This document shows, in pieces, positions 51,912-61,096 of a stretch of DNA of 64,000 nucleotides; position 1 is the stretch's first letter, and every line of letters starts with the position of its first letter. This stretch comes from Streptococcus toyakuensis (lineage in GTDB: Bacteria > Bacillota > Bacilli > Lactobacillales > Streptococcaceae), in contig NZ_AP024523.1 in the NCBI RefSeq assembly GCF_024346585.1, forward strand, positions 567,001 to 631,000. Direction: 5' to 3'. The position numbers and the translations under genes are program-made. Below the pieces are notes generated by a model. The model did no database searches. It was given only the letters and a program-made list of their open reading frames with translations, and had not been told where the DNA came from.

Positions 51912-54248
51912 ATGGATAAAAATAAGATTATGGGATTAACCCAAATAGAAGTCGAGGAAAGACAGGCTAAGGGCTTGGTCAATGATTTTACTGCTTCGGC
52001 CAGTACCAGCACTTGGCAAATCGTTAAACGAAATGTCTTTACCCTTTTTAACGCTTTGAACTTTGCCATTGCTTTGGCCCTTGCCTTTGTGCAAGCTTGG
52101 AGCAATCTGGTCTTCTTTGCCGTTATCTGCTTTAACGCTTTTTCTGGAATTGTGACCGAGCTGCGGGCTAAACACATGGTGGACAAGCTCAATCTCATGA
52201 CCAAGGAAAAGGTTAAAACCATTCGTGATGGCCAAGAAGTAGCTCTGAATCCTGAAGAATTGGTGTTAGGAGATGTCATTCGTTTGTCTGCAGGAGAGCA
52301 GATTCCTAGTGATGCCTTGGTTTTGGAAGGCTTTACGGAGGTTAATGAAGCCATGCTAACGGGAGAAAGTGATTTGGTGCAAAAGGAAGTGGATGCCTTG
52401 CTCTTGTCAGGAAGTTTCTTGGCTAGTGGGGCAGTTTTGGCTCAAGTTCACCATGTTGGGGCTGATAACTATGCTGCCAAACTCATGCTGGAAGCCAAGA
52501 CCGTTAAACCAATCAACTCTCGTATCATGAAATCGCTGGACAAGTTAGCAGGTTTTACTGGAAAGATTATCATTCCTTTTGGTCTGGCTCTCTTGCTAGA
52601 AGCCTTGATGTTAAAAGGCTTGCCTCTTAAGTCGTCCGTTGTAAACTCGTCTACAGCCCTTTTGGGGATGTTACCTAAGGGAATTGCCCTTTTGACCATT
52701 ACTTCGCTCTTGACTGCAGTTATCAAGCTAGGTTTGAAAAAGGTTTTGGTGCAGGAGATGTACTCTGTTGAAACCTTGGCGCGTGTGGATATGCTCTGTT
52801 TGGACAAGACGGGCACCATCACCCAAGGAAAGATGCAGGTAGAGGCTGTTCTTCCGTTGACGGAAACTTATGGTGACGAGGCTATTGCTAGCATCCTGAC
52901 AAGCTATATGGCCCATAGTGAGGATAAGAATCCAACAGCTCAAGCCATTCGCCAGCGTTTCCAAGGTCAGGTAGCCTATCCTATGCTTTCCAATCTTCCC
53001 TTCTCTAGCGACCGCAAGTGGGGAGCCATAGAGTTAGAAGGTTTGGGGACAGTTTTTTTAGGGGCGCCTGAGATGTTGCTGGCTTCTGAGGTCCCAGAAG
53101 CCAGAGAGGCTCTAGAGAGAGGATCACGTGTCTTGGTCTTGGCACTCAGTCAGGAGAAATTAGACCATCACAAGCCACAGAAACCATCTGATATTCAGGC
53201 TCTGGCCCTGCTGGAAATCTTGGATCCGATTCGAGAGGGAGCAGCAGAGACGTTGGACTATCTCCGTTCTCAGGAAGTGGGTCTCAAGATCATCTCTGGT
53301 GACAATCCAGTTACAGTGTCCAGTATTGCCCAGAAGGCTGGTTTTGCGGACTATCATAGCTATGTAGATTGCTCGAAAATCACGGATGAGGAATTGATTA
53401 CTATGGCTGAGGAGACAGCTATTTTCGGACGTGTTTCCCCTCATCAAAAGAAACTCATTATCCAAACACTGAAAAAAGCGGGGCATACAACAGCTATGAC
53501 AGGAGACGGAGTCAATGATATTCTCGCCCTTCGTGAGGCGGATTGTTCTATCGTGATGGCGGAAGGGGATCCGGCGACGCGTCAGATTGCCAATCTGGTT
53601 CTCTTGAACTCTGACTTCAATGATGTTCCTGAGATTCTCTTTGAAGGTCGTCGTGTGGTGAATAACATTGCTCATATCGCTCCGATTTTCTTGATAAAGA
53701 CCATCTATTCCTTCTTGCTCGCAGTCATCTGTATTGCCAGTGCTTTACTAGGTCGGTCAGAATGGATTTTGATTTTCCCTTTCATTCCAATCCAGATTAC
53801 CATGATTGACCAGTTCGTGGAAGGTTTCCCACCATTCGTTCTGACTTTTGAGCGAAATATCAAACCTGTGGAGCCAAACTTCCTCAGAAAATCCATGCTT
53901 CGTGCTCTACCAAGTGCTCTCATGGTCGTCTTCAGCGTTCTCTTTGTGAAAATATTTGGAAGTAGCCAAGGCTGGTCTGAGATAGAAATCTCAACCCTCC
54001 TCTATTATCTGCTTGGGTCTATTGGTTTCTTATCCGTATTTAGAGCCTGCATGCCATTTACCCTCTGGCGTGTCCTCTTGATTGTTTGGTCAGTAGGAGG
54101 CTTCCTAGTCACAGCTCTCTTCCCAAAAATTCAAAAACTGCTTGAAATTTCAACCTTGACCGGAAAAACATTGCCTGTTTATGGGGTCATGATGGCTGTC
54201 TTTACTGTGATATTTATCTTAACCAGTCGTTACCAAGCAAAAAAATAA
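51912..54248 (+). CDS. P-type cation-transporting ATPase
   Basis: A 778-residue P-type ATPase. The TGES actuator loop (LTGESDLV), the phosphorylated Asp in CLDKTGTIT, the DPIREGAAETL region and the hinge MTGDGVNDILALREADCSI are complete, with about ten membrane helices. The phosphorylation segment and the TM4 sequence LLGMLPKGI are closest in my memory to streptococcal cation ATPases of unproven ion (calcium, magnesium or potassium candidates). It has no N-terminal heavy-metal domain or CPC motif, so it is not a Cu/Cd exporter. ATGs exist at 51900, 51912 and 51930; none has a ribosome site, and the -10 box overlaps the first. Confidence 0.9.
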   Translation: MDKNKIMGLTQIEVEERQAKGLVNDFTASASTSTWQIVKRNVFTLFNALNFAIALALAFVQAWSNLVFFAVICFNAFSGIVTELRAKHMVDKLNLMTKEKVKTIRDGQEVALNPEELVLGDVIRLSAGEQIPSDALVLEGFTEVNEAMLTGESDLVQKEVDALLLSGSFLASGAVLAQVHHVGADNYAAKLMLEAKTVKPINSRIMKSLDKLAGFTGKIIIPFGLALLLEALMLKGLPLKSSVVNSSTALLGMLPKGIALLTITSLLTAVIKLGLKKVLVQEMYSVETLARVDMLCLDKTGTITQGKMQVEAVLPLTETYGDEAIASILTSYMAHSEDKNPTAQAIRQRFQGQVAYPMLSNLPFSSDRKWGAIELEGLGTVFLGAPEMLLASEVPEAREALERGSRVLVLALSQEKLDHHKPQKPSDIQALALLEILDPIREGAAETLDYLRSQEVGLKIISGDNPVTVSSIAQKAGFADYHSYVDCSKITDEELITMAEETAIFGRVSPHQKKLIIQTLKKAGHTTAMTGDGVNDILALREADCSIVMAEGDPATRQIANLVLLNSDFNDVPEILFEGRRVVNNIAHIAPIFLIKTIYSFLLAVICIASALLGRSEWILIFPFIPIQITMIDQFVEGFPPFVLTFERNIKPVEPNFLRKSMLRALPSALMVVFSVLFVKIFGSSQGWSEIEISTLLYYLLGSIGFLSVFRACMPFTLWRVLLIVWSVGGFLVTALFPKIQKLLEISTLTGKTLPVYGVMMAVFTVIFILTSRYQAKK

Positions 54249-54255
54249 AGAAAGG

Positions 54256-54282
54256 CTGCAATCTGTGGATTGCGGTTTTTTT
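54256..54282 (+). terminator. Intrinsic terminator after the ATPase gene
   Basis: CTGCAATC (54256-54263) / GATTGCGG (54268-54275) and T7. Confidence 0.8.
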
Positions 54283-54307
54283 AGGTACAAGATTGCCAGC
54301 TGAAATA

Positions 54308-54316
54308 TGGTATAAT
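54308..54316 (+). promoter_or_regulatory. Extended -10 promoter of trmK
   Basis: TGGTATAAT with consensus TATAAT at 54311-54316, 33 nt before the start. Confidence 0.6.
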
Positions 54317-54349
54317 AAGAGGTAATAGAGTTTTGGAAAGTGAGAGAAG

Positions 54350-55027
54350 ATGATTTCAAAGAGATTGGAATTAGTGGCGTCCTTTGTGCCACAGGGTGCC
54401 ATTTTACTCGACGTGGGAAGTGACCATGCTTATCTGCCTATCGAGTTAGTCGAAAGAGGACAAATCGAAAGTGCCATTGCAGGCGAGGTGGTGGAAGGTC
54501 CCTATCAGTCTGCAGTCAAAAATGTTGAGGCGCACGGTCTAAAGGAGAAAATCCAAGTCCGTTTAGCCAATGGTCTGGCAGCTTTTGAAGAGGCAGACAA
54601 AGTGTCTGCCATTACCATTGCTGGTATGGGAGGCCGTTTGATTGCTAGGATTTTAGAAGAAGGCTTGGACAAGTTAGCCAATGTAGAGCGTTTGATCCTC
54701 CAGCCCAATAACCGTGAAGACGACTTGCGTATCTGGTTGCAAGACCATGGTTTCCAGATTGTAGCAGAAAGTATCATAGAAGAGTCTGGGAAATTCTATG
54801 AGATTTTGGTGGTGGAAGCAGGGGAAATGAAGTTAGCAGCTAGTGATGTTCGCTTTGGTCCCTTCTTGTCCAAAGAAGTCAGCCCAGTATTTGTCCAAAA
54901 ATGGCAAAAAGAAGCTGAGAAGCTAGAGTTTGCCCTCGGACAAATTCCAGAAAAAAATCTGGAGGAACGTCAAGTTCTAGTAGATAAAATTCAAGCCATC
55001 AAGGAGGTGCTCCATGCTAGCAAGTGA
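54350..55027 (+). CDS. trmK: tRNA (adenine(22)-N(1))-methyltransferase TrmK
   Basis: A 225-residue SAM-dependent methyltransferase. The SAM loop is [16 protein letters not shown] (about 18-33), followed by the [21 protein letters not shown] segment and the catalytic-region motif [11 protein letters not shown] and [10 protein letters not shown]. It methylates A22 of tRNAs with long variable arms. The next gene, the Nif3-like protein, overlaps it by 14 bp, a pairing conserved across Firmicutes. Confidence 0.93.
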   Translation: MISKRLELVASFVPQGAILLDVGSDHAYLPIELVERGQIESAIAGEVVEGPYQSAVKNVEAHGLKEKIQVRLANGLAAFEEADKVSAITIAGMGGRLIARILEEGLDKLANVERLILQPNNREDDLRIWLQDHGFQIVAESIIEESGKFYEILVVEAGEMKLAASDVRFGPFLSKEVSPVFVQKWQKEAEKLEFALGQIPEKNLEERQVLVDKIQAIKEVLHASK

Positions 55028-55811
55028 AGTAATTAACGCGTATGAAGCCTTTTGCCCTCAGGAATTTTCCATGGAGGGAGACAGTCGTGGTCTGCAAATT
55101 GGCACTTTAGACAAGGATATCCAAAGGGTCATGGTGGCTCTGGATATTCGTGAAGAAACGGTGGCTGAAGCTATTGAAAAGGGTGTGGATTTGGTTATCG
55201 TTAAACACGCACCGATTTTCCGTCCGATTAAGGACTTGGTATCTAGTCGTCCGCAAAATCAGATTTACATCGACCTCATCAAGCATGACATTGCAGTTTA
55301 TGTTAGCCATACCAATATTGACATCGTTGAAAATGGCCTCAATGATTGGTTCTGTCAGATGCTAGGTATCGAGGAAACGACTTATCTGCAGGAAACTGGC
55401 CCTGAACGTGGGATTGGACGTATTGGAAATATTCAGCCTCAGACATTTGGGGAATTGGCCCAGAATGTCAAGCAAGTCTTTGGTCTAGATAGTCTTCGAA
55501 TGGTGCATTATCAAGAGAGCGATTTGCAGACGACTATTTCAAGAGTGGCCATCTGTGGTGGCAGTGGGCAGTCATTCTATAAGGATGCTTTGGCAAAGGG
55601 GGCAGATGTCTATATTACTGGCGATATCTACTACCATACTGCTCAGGATATGCTGTCTGATGGCTTGCTAGCATTGGACCCAGGCCACTATATCGAAGTG
55701 CTTTTTGTAGAAAAAATCGCAGCACTCCTTAGTCAATGGAAGGAAGAGAAGGGCTGGACTATTGAGATTGTCCCCAGCCAAGCATCGACCAATCCTTTCC
55801 ATCATATCTAG
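55014..55811 (+). CDS. Nif3-like dinuclear metal centre protein (YqfO family)
   Basis: A 265-residue Nif3/GTP cyclohydrolase I type 2-like protein. Metal ligands of the family are visible in VIVKHAPIF (His), VSHTNID (His, Asp) and the late [12 protein letters not shown] (His, Glu). It lacks the inserted CutA-like domain found in longer members. Its biochemical role is uncertain. It overlaps trmK and is followed closely by an FAD oxidase gene. Confidence 0.92.
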   Translation: MLASEVINAYEAFCPQEFSMEGDSRGLQIGTLDKDIQRVMVALDIREETVAEAIEKGVDLVIVKHAPIFRPIKDLVSSRPQNQIYIDLIKHDIAVYVSHTNIDIVENGLNDWFCQMLGIEETTYLQETGPERGIGRIGNIQPQTFGELAQNVKQVFGLDSLRMVHYQESDLQTTISRVAICGGSGQSFYKDALAKGADVYITGDIYYHTAQDMLSDGLLALDPGHYIEVLFVEKIAALLSQWKEEKGWTIEIVPSQASTNPFHHI

Positions 55812-55827
55812 TTAGAAAGTGAAAACA

Positions 55828-56931
55828 ATGAAAAAAGTTGCCATTATCGGAGCAGGAATTGTGGGAGCAACAGCTACCTACTACCTCTCGAAAGAAAGTG
55901 AACTAGAGGTGACAGTCTTTGACCACGGACAAGGTCAAGCTACCAAGGCCGCAGCAGGAATTATCAGCCCTTGGTTTTCAAAACGACGTAATAAAGCCTG
56001 GTACAAGATGGCGCGCTTGGGGGGTGACTTTTACGTGGATTTGTTGGCTGATTTAAAGAAGTCAGGACAAGAAATCGATTTTTACCAACGTTCGGGAGTC
56101 TTTCTCCTGAAAAAGGATGAAACTAAGTTGGAAGAACTCTATCAACTAGCCTTAGAGCGCAGAGAAAAGTCTCCCTTGATAGGGCAATTAGCCATTCTGG
56201 ACCAAGCATCAGCTAATGAATTATTCCCTGGCTTGCAGGGATTTGATCGCTTGCTCTATGCTTCTGGTGGAGCGAGAGTAGATGGCCAACTTTTGGTGAC
56301 TCGTTTGCTGGAAGCCAGCCACGTCAAGCTGGTCAAAGAAAAAGTTACTTTGACATCCTTATCATCAGGTTACCAGATTGGCGAAGAGGTGTTTGATCAG
56401 GTTATTTTGGCGACGGGAGCTTGGTTGGGGCAGATATTAGAACCCTTGAGTTATGCTGTGGATGTCCGTCCTCAAAAAGGGCAACTCCGAGATTATCAGC
56501 TTGCCCAAGACATGGAAGATTACCCTGTTATCATGCCAGAAGGGGAGTGGGATTTGATTCCCTTTGCAGGTGGGAAATTGTCCTTAGGCGCTACCCATGA
56601 AAATGACATGGGATTTGATTTGACGGTAGATGAAACCTTGCTTCAACAAATGGAGGAGGCGGCCTTGCCTCATTACCCAGTTTTAGCTAAAGCGACTTCA
56701 AGAACTGAGCGTGTGGGAATCCGTGCTTATACCAGTGATTTCTCACCTTTCTTTGGGCAGGTGCCAGGATTGGCAGGTGTCTATGCTGCTAGTGGACTAG
56801 GTTCATCAGGCCTCACAACTGGTCCTATCATTGGTTACCATCTAGCTCAACTGATCCAAGGCAAGGAGATGACCTTGGACCCTCTAAACTATCCAATTGA
56901 AAACTATGTCAAACGAGTAAAAAGCGAATAA
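55828..56931 (+). CDS. DadA-like FAD-dependent oxidoreductase
   Basis: A 367-residue D-amino acid oxidase-fold protein. The N-terminal Rossmann FAD motif is VAIIGAGIVGATATYYL, followed by AAAGIISPWFS. The middle has ILATGAWLG, and the C-terminal SGLGSSGLTTGPIIGYHLA closes the FAD site. It may oxidise a D-amino acid, sarcosine or glycine; the substrate is not determined. The ATG at 55828 is preferred over a GTG at 55819. Its stop codon directly abuts a RUP element. Confidence 0.88.
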   Translation: MKKVAIIGAGIVGATATYYLSKESELEVTVFDHGQGQATKAAAGIISPWFSKRRNKAWYKMARLGGDFYVDLLADLKKSGQEIDFYQRSGVFLLKKDETKLEELYQLALERREKSPLIGQLAILDQASANELFPGLQGFDRLLYASGGARVDGQLLVTRLLEASHVKLVKEKVTLTSLSSGYQIGEEVFDQVILATGAWLGQILEPLSYAVDVRPQKGQLRDYQLAQDMEDYPVIMPEGEWDLIPFAGGKLSLGATHENDMGFDLTVDETLLQQMEEAALPHYPVLAKATSRTERVGIRAYTSDFSPFFGQVPGLAGVYAASGLGSSGLTTGPIIGYHLAQLIQGKEMTLDPLNYPIENYVKRVKSE

Positions 56932-57068
56932 TACTCAATGAAAATCAAAGAACAAACTAGGAAACTAGCCGCGGGCTGCTCAAATCACTGCTTTGAGGTT
57001 ATGGATAGAACTGACGAAGTCAGTAACAAGGCGACGTTGACGTGGTTTGAAGAGATTTTCGAAGAGTA
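56932..57068 (+). repeat. RUP element, copy 3 (longer variant)
   Basis: About 137 bp from TACTCAATGAAAATC to GATTTTCGAAGAGTA, with an internal extension (CTGACGAAGTCAG region) absent from the copy at 39646. It begins at the base after the oxidase stop codon. A short open frame inside it is not a gene. Confidence 0.85.
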
Positions 57069-57111
57069 TAAGCATTTTACTGAAATTTTAGCCTTCCCTC
57101 TAGGATGGCAA

Positions 57112-57140
57112 ATGACATTCCCTATCAAAAATGGTAAAAT
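57112..57140 (+). promoter_or_regulatory. Promoter of galE
   Basis: ATGACA (57112-57117), 17-bp spacer, TAAAAT (57135-57140) with TG at 57132-57133, 33 nt before galE. Confidence 0.65.
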
Positions 57141-57173
57141 AAGAAAAAATAATCCGAGAATCGAGGAAAAAAG

Positions 57174-58193
57174 ATGCAAGAAAAGATTTTGGTAACGGGT
57201 GGAGCAGGTTTTATCGGAACCCACACAGTTATTGAGTTAATCCAAGCAGGTCATCAAGTTGTTGTGGTGGATAACCTTGTTAATAGTAATAGAAAAAGTT
57301 TAGAAGTTGTTGAGAGAATTACAGGAGTTGAAGTGCCTTTCTATGAGGCAGATATTCGTGATACAGATACCCTCAGAGATATTTTCAAGCAAGAAGAACC
57401 AACAGGGGTCATTCACTTTGCTGGTTTGAAGGCTGTTGGCGAATCAACACGTATCCCTCTTGCCTACTATGACAATAATATCGCTGGAACTGTTAGTCTT
57501 TTGAAGGTCATGGAAGAAAACAACTGTAAAAACATCATTTTCAGTTCTTCTGCGACAGTTTATGGAGATCCTCATACAGTGCCAATCTTGGAAGATTTCC
57601 CACTTTCAGTGACCAATCCATATGGCCGCACCAAGCTTATGCTAGAGGAAATTTTGACGGATATTTACAAAGCAGACTCAGAATGGAATGTGGTCTTGCT
57701 TCGTTACTTTAACCCAATCGGAGCGCATGAGAGTGGTGATTTGGGAGAAAATCCAAACGGTATTCCAAACAATCTCTTGCCATATGTGACGCAAGTAGCC
57801 GTTGGAAAATTAGAGCAAGTGCAAGTGTTTGGAGACGATTACGATACGGAAGACGGAACTGGTGTTCGCGATTATATCCACGTTGTCGACTTGGCTAAAG
57901 GTCACGTTGCAGCTCTGAAAAAAATCCAAAAAGGTTCAGGTTTAAACGTTTATAACCTTGGAACAGGTAAAGGTTATTCTGTTCTTGAAATTATCCAAAA
58001 CATGGAAAAAGCAGTAGGACGTCCAATTCCTTACCGCATCGTAGAACGCCGTCCAGGAGATATCGCAGCCTGCTATTCAGATCCTGCAAAAGCCAAAGCA
58101 GAACTGGGCTGGGAAGCAGAACTCGGCATCACCCAAATGTGTGAAGACGCATGGCGTTGGCAAAGTAAGCATCCAAATGGATTTGAAGACTAA
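57174..58193 (+). CDS. galE: UDP-glucose 4-epimerase
   Basis: A 339-residue short-chain dehydrogenase-type epimerase. It has NAD-binding VTGGAGFIGTHTVIEL (about 7-22), the catalytic Ser in FSSSATVYGD and YxxxK in NPYGRTKLMLE (about 142-152), plus the RYFNPIGAHESG substrate segment. It interconverts UDP-Glc and UDP-Gal (or the GlcNAc/GalNAc pair) for wall or capsule precursors. No other Leloir gene is adjacent; a glycosyltransferase gene follows directly, suggesting envelope use. Confidence 0.95.
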   Translation: MQEKILVTGGAGFIGTHTVIELIQAGHQVVVVDNLVNSNRKSLEVVERITGVEVPFYEADIRDTDTLRDIFKQEEPTGVIHFAGLKAVGESTRIPLAYYDNNIAGTVSLLKVMEENNCKNIIFSSSATVYGDPHTVPILEDFPLSVTNPYGRTKLMLEEILTDIYKADSEWNVVLLRYFNPIGAHESGDLGENPNGIPNNLLPYVTQVAVGKLEQVQVFGDDYDTEDGTGVRDYIHVVDLAKGHVAALKKIQKGSGLNVYNLGTGKGYSVLEIIQNMEKAVGRPIPYRIVERRPGDIAACYSDPAKAKAELGWEAELGITQMCEDAWRWQSKHPNGFED

Positions 58194-58194
58194 G

Positions 58195-59160
58195 ATGGTG
58201 ATGTCAATCATTGTCCCCTGTTTAAACGAAGAGGAAGTACTTCCTCTTTTTTATCAGGCTTTGGAAGCTTTACTTCCAGATTTGGAAACAGAAATCGAGT
58301 ATGTCTTTGTCGACGATGGATCAAGTGATGGGACCTTGGAACTCTTAAAGACCTATCGGGAGCAAAATCCGGCAGTTCATTATATTTCTTTCTCGCGAAA
58401 TTTTGGCAAAGAAGCTGCTCTATATGCAGGCTTGCAATATGCGACAGGAGACCTAGTGGTGGTGATGGATGCAGATCTCCAGGATCCTCCTAGTATGTTG
58501 CTAGAGATGAAAACCTTACTAGACCAAAATGCAGATTTAGACTGTGTGGGAACACGGAGAACTAGTCGGGAGGGAGAACCCTTCTTTCGCAGTTTTTGTG
58601 CTAATCTCTTTTATCGCCTTATGCAAAAAATTAGTCCAGTAGCCTTGCCGTCAGGTGTCCGTGATTTTCGCATGATGAGAAGATCCGTAGTGGATGCCAT
58701 TTTAAGCTTGACTGAGTCCAATCGTTTTTCAAAGGGGCTCTTTGCCTGGGTCGGTTTTAAAACCCACTATCTGGACTATCCAAATGTCGAAAGGAAGGCT
58801 GGTAAGACCAGTTGGAGTTTTAGGCAACTTTTTTTCTACTCCATTGAAGGGATTGTTAATTTTTCAGATTTTCCCTTGATTATCGCCTTTGTGGCAGGTC
58901 TACTATCTTGTTTTATTTCTCTGCTTATGACCTTTTTTGTTGTGGTTCGGACCCTCATTTTGGGCAATCCGACATCAGGTTGGACCTCTTTGATGGCAGT
59001 CATTCTCTTTCTTGGGGGCATTCAACTCTTGACCATTGGGATTCTCGGCAAGTACATCAGTAAGATTTATCTAGAGACTAAAAAAAGACCACTTTATCTC
59101 GTCAAAGAAAAAAGTGACCTTCCTGATTTTACAGAAAAAAATAAAGAGAAAAGACTATAA
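58195..59160 (+). CDS. GtrB/DPM1-type family 2 glycosyltransferase
   Basis: A 321-residue membrane glycosyltransferase. The GT2 catalytic domain (about 1-225) has VPCLNEEEVLP, the DDGSSDGT and DADLQDPP metal and donor motifs. Two C-terminal membrane helices (about 235-262 and 272-295) match bactoprenol glucosyltransferases (GtrB). It probably loads glucose or another sugar on undecaprenyl phosphate. It starts 1 bp after galE with almost no ribosome site, so translation is coupled. ATGs at 58195 and 58201 are both possible. Confidence 0.88.
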   Translation: MVMSIIVPCLNEEEVLPLFYQALEALLPDLETEIEYVFVDDGSSDGTLELLKTYREQNPAVHYISFSRNFGKEAALYAGLQYATGDLVVVMDADLQDPPSMLLEMKTLLDQNADLDCVGTRRTSREGEPFFRSFCANLFYRLMQKISPVALPSGVRDFRMMRRSVVDAILSLTESNRFSKGLFAWVGFKTHYLDYPNVERKAGKTSWSFRQLFFYSIEGIVNFSDFPLIIAFVAGLLSCFISLLMTFFVVVRTLILGNPTSGWTSLMAVILFLGGIQLLTIGILGKYISKIYLETKKRPLYLVKEKSDLPDFTEKNKEKRL

Positions 59161-59210
59161 TTTTGCATGGAAATATGCTAAACTAGAGGGAGTGGATTAT
59201 CGCCATTGAT

Positions 59211-59417
59211 TTAGGCTTCCTGGTTTCCAATCAGGGCGCGAGTTGGGCAATTTTTAACAGCCTCTAAGACATCCTGACTAGGAGAAATTTCTTTTTCCAG
59301 TTGGTCAGGGTCATCGTAAAAACGCACGATTCCATTATCGTGGTAATCAAATAAATCAGAATAAGTTTGGCAAAGCCCACAGGCGATACATCGTTCAGGT
59401 ATAAGTGTGATTTTCAT
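59211..59417 (-). CDS. [4Fe-4S] ferredoxin
   Basis: A 68-residue ferredoxin. Three cluster cysteines lie in RCIACGLCQ (positions 10, 13 and 16) and the fourth in AVKNCPTRAL. The start at 59417 gives MKITLIPERC; the frame is open far upstream but without signals and through the neighbour's ribosome site. The partner is unknown. The -10 box lies 6 nt before ATG, so the mRNA should be leaderless. Confidence 0.88.
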   Translation of the reverse strand: MKITLIPERCIACGLCQTYSDLFDYHDNGIVRFYDDPDQLEKEISPSQDVLEAVKNCPTRALIGNQEA

Positions 59418-59423
59418 ATTTAT

Positions 59424-59452
59424 ATTGTAATAAGAAAAGTAAAAAAAAACAA
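59424..59452 (-). promoter_or_regulatory. Ferredoxin promoter (predicts a leaderless mRNA)
   Basis: On the minus strand TTGTTT (59447-59452), a 17-bp spacer and TACAAT (59424-59429), only 6 nt before the start codon at 59417. It overlaps the upstream region of the divergent LysM gene. Confidence 0.55.
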
Positions 59453-59462
59453 GGAGTAAGGT

Positions 59463-59945
59463 ATGGCAAAAGAACCGTGGCAAGAAGATATTTATGAAAA
59501 TCAAGAGGAAACAAGAACACAACGTCGTAAGAGAGAACAAGGTGGAGGAGTCGTTGCTAACCGTATCTTAACTATCTTAGCAAGTATTTTCTTTGTGATT
59601 GTAGTCGTGATGATTATTGTTCTGATCTATCTTTCATCGGGTGGGAGTAATCGCACAGCAGCCTTGAAAGATTTTCACGATTCTGATGCAAGTGTAGTAC
59701 AGATTTCATCTTCTAGTAGCTCAGAGCAGGCATCTTCTAGTTCAGAGGATAAGGAAGAATCATCTACTAGCTCAGAACATTCAACAGATCCAGAAGGGAC
59801 GACAAAAGTCTTGGCTGGAGAAGGAGAAGCAGCTATTGCAGCTCGTACTGGAATCTCCATTGCACAGTTAGAAGCCTTGAATCCTGGGCACATGGCTACA
59901 GGATCTTGGTTTGCTAATCCAGGTGATGTTGTCAAAATCAAATAG
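59463..59945 (+). CDS. LysM-like surface-associated protein (SAG1386/EF1546 type)
   Basis: A 160-residue single-pass membrane protein. A charged cytoplasmic N-terminus (about 1-37) precedes a membrane helix (about 38-62). A Ser-rich linker (about 75-105) is followed by a C-terminal LysM-like domain (about 115-160) with [15 protein letters not shown] and the final NPGDVVKIK. It likely binds peptidoglycan outside the cell. It lies just upstream of cmk (8 bp) as in other streptococci and enterococci. Its exact role is unknown. Confidence 0.85.
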   Translation: MAKEPWQEDIYENQEETRTQRRKREQGGGVVANRILTILASIFFVIVVVMIIVLIYLSSGGSNRTAALKDFHDSDASVVQISSSSSSEQASSSSEDKEESSTSSEHSTDPEGTTKVLAGEGEAAIAARTGISIAQLEALNPGHMATGSWFANPGDVVKIK

Positions 59946-59953
59946 GAGTTGAT

Positions 59954-60625
59954 ATGAAAACAATTCAAATTGCTATTGACGGTCCTGCTTCAAGTGGCAA
60001 GAGTACGGTCGCAAAGATTATCGCTAAGGATTTTGGTTACACCTATCTAGATACAGGTGCTATGTATCGTGCAGCGACCTATATGGCTCTGAAACACCAG
60101 TTAGGAGTGGAAGAGATTGAGGAACTTTTAGCCTTATTGGACCAGCATCCAATCAGTTTTGGGCGCTCAGAAACTGGAGAACAACTTGTCTTTGTAGGGG
60201 ATGTGGATATTACCCATCCTATCCGTGAAAATCAAGTGACCAATCACGTTTCAGCTATTGCAGCAATTCCTGAAGTACGTGAGAAACTAGTTTCTCTCCA
60301 ACAAGAGATTGCCCAGCAAGGTGGGATTGTCATGGATGGTCGCGATATTGGGACTGTTGTATTGCCACAAGCAGAACTCAAGATTTTCCTAGTAGCCTCT
60401 GTTGATGAGAGAGCAGAGCGTCGTTACAAGGAAAATATTGCCAAGGGAATTGAAACAGACCTTGAAACCTTGAAAGCGGAAATTGCTGCGCGTGACTACA
60501 AGGATAGTCATCGTGAGACTTCTCCACTTAAACAAGCAGAGGACGCTGTCTATCTTGATACAACTGGCTTGAACATTCAAGAAGTAGTTGAAAAAATCAA
60601 AGCAGAAGCTGAAAAAAGAATGTAA
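59954..60625 (+). CDS. cmk: Cytidylate kinase
   Basis: A 223-residue CMP/dCMP kinase. It has the P-loop [11 protein letters not shown] (about 8-18), [12 protein letters not shown], the [11 protein letters not shown] substrate loop and the [10 protein letters not shown] lid. It supplies CDP and dCDP. AGGAG precedes the ATG, and it is probably cotranscribed with the LysM protein. A terminator follows. Confidence 0.97.
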   Translation: MKTIQIAIDGPASSGKSTVAKIIAKDFGYTYLDTGAMYRAATYMALKHQLGVEEIEELLALLDQHPISFGRSETGEQLVFVGDVDITHPIRENQVTNHVSAIAAIPEVREKLVSLQQEIAQQGGIVMDGRDIGTVVLPQAELKIFLVASVDERAERRYKENIAKGIETDLETLKAEIAARDYKDSHRETSPLKQAEDAVYLDTTGLNIQEVVEKIKAEAEKRM

Positions 60626-60636
60626 ATGTAGAGAAG

Positions 60637-60662
60637 CCGATAGATTGATATCGGTTTTTTTC
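60637..60662 (+). terminator. Intrinsic terminator after cmk
   Basis: CCGATA / TATCGG stem (60637-60642 with 60649-60654) and T7. Confidence 0.75.
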
Positions 60663-60667
60663 TAAAT

Positions 60668-60696
60668 TTGTCAAAATGCTGATTTTAAGGTATAAT
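60668..60696 (+). promoter_or_regulatory. Consensus promoter of the YjdM gene
   Basis: TTGTCA (60668-60673), 17-bp spacer, TATAAT (60691-60696). Confidence 0.8.
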
Positions 60697-60755
60697 AGTT
60701 GCTGTTCGAGAAATTTTGATTTTCAAAGAATAGTGAATGATGATAAGGAGAAAAC

Positions 60756-61094
60756 ATGAACAACCTACCAAATTGCCCAAAATGTAACTCAGAGTATGTC
60801 TACGAAGACGGTGCCCTACTGGTTTGCCCAGAGTGTGCTCATGAGTGGAATCCTGCTGAAGTTGCAGATGTAGAAGAGGGCATTGTTGCTATCGATGCCA
60901 ACGGAAATAAATTGGCTGACGGTGATACAGTAACTCTCATCAAGGACTTAAAAGTAAAAGGTGCGCCAAAAGATTTGAAACAAGGGACGCGCGTGAAGAA
61001 TATCCGCATCGTAGAAGGCGACCACAATATCGACTGTAAAATCGATGGCTTCGGTGCCATGAAACTCAAATCAGAGTTTGTGAAGAAAATTTAA
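60756..61094 (+). CDS. YjdM/PhnA-family zinc ribbon protein
   Basis: A 112-residue protein with an N-terminal zinc ribbon (CPKCNSEY and CPECAHEW, four cysteines) and a C-terminal KOW-like PhnA domain (about 45-112, with [23 protein letters not shown]). Despite the PhnA name it has no established phosphonate role. AAGGAG precedes the ATG. The membrane protein gene begins 2 bp after its stop. Confidence 0.92.
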   Translation: MNNLPNCPKCNSEYVYEDGALLVCPECAHEWNPAEVADVEEGIVAIDANGNKLADGDTVTLIKDLKVKGAPKDLKQGTRVKNIRIVEGDHNIDCKIDGFGAMKLKSEFVKKI

Positions 61095-61096
61095 GC

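Noticed and set aside
56938..57195. 85-residue open frame starting MKIKEQTRKLAAG
   Set aside because: It is the inside of a RUP element plus the galE promoter; similar sequence occurs in other RUP copies.
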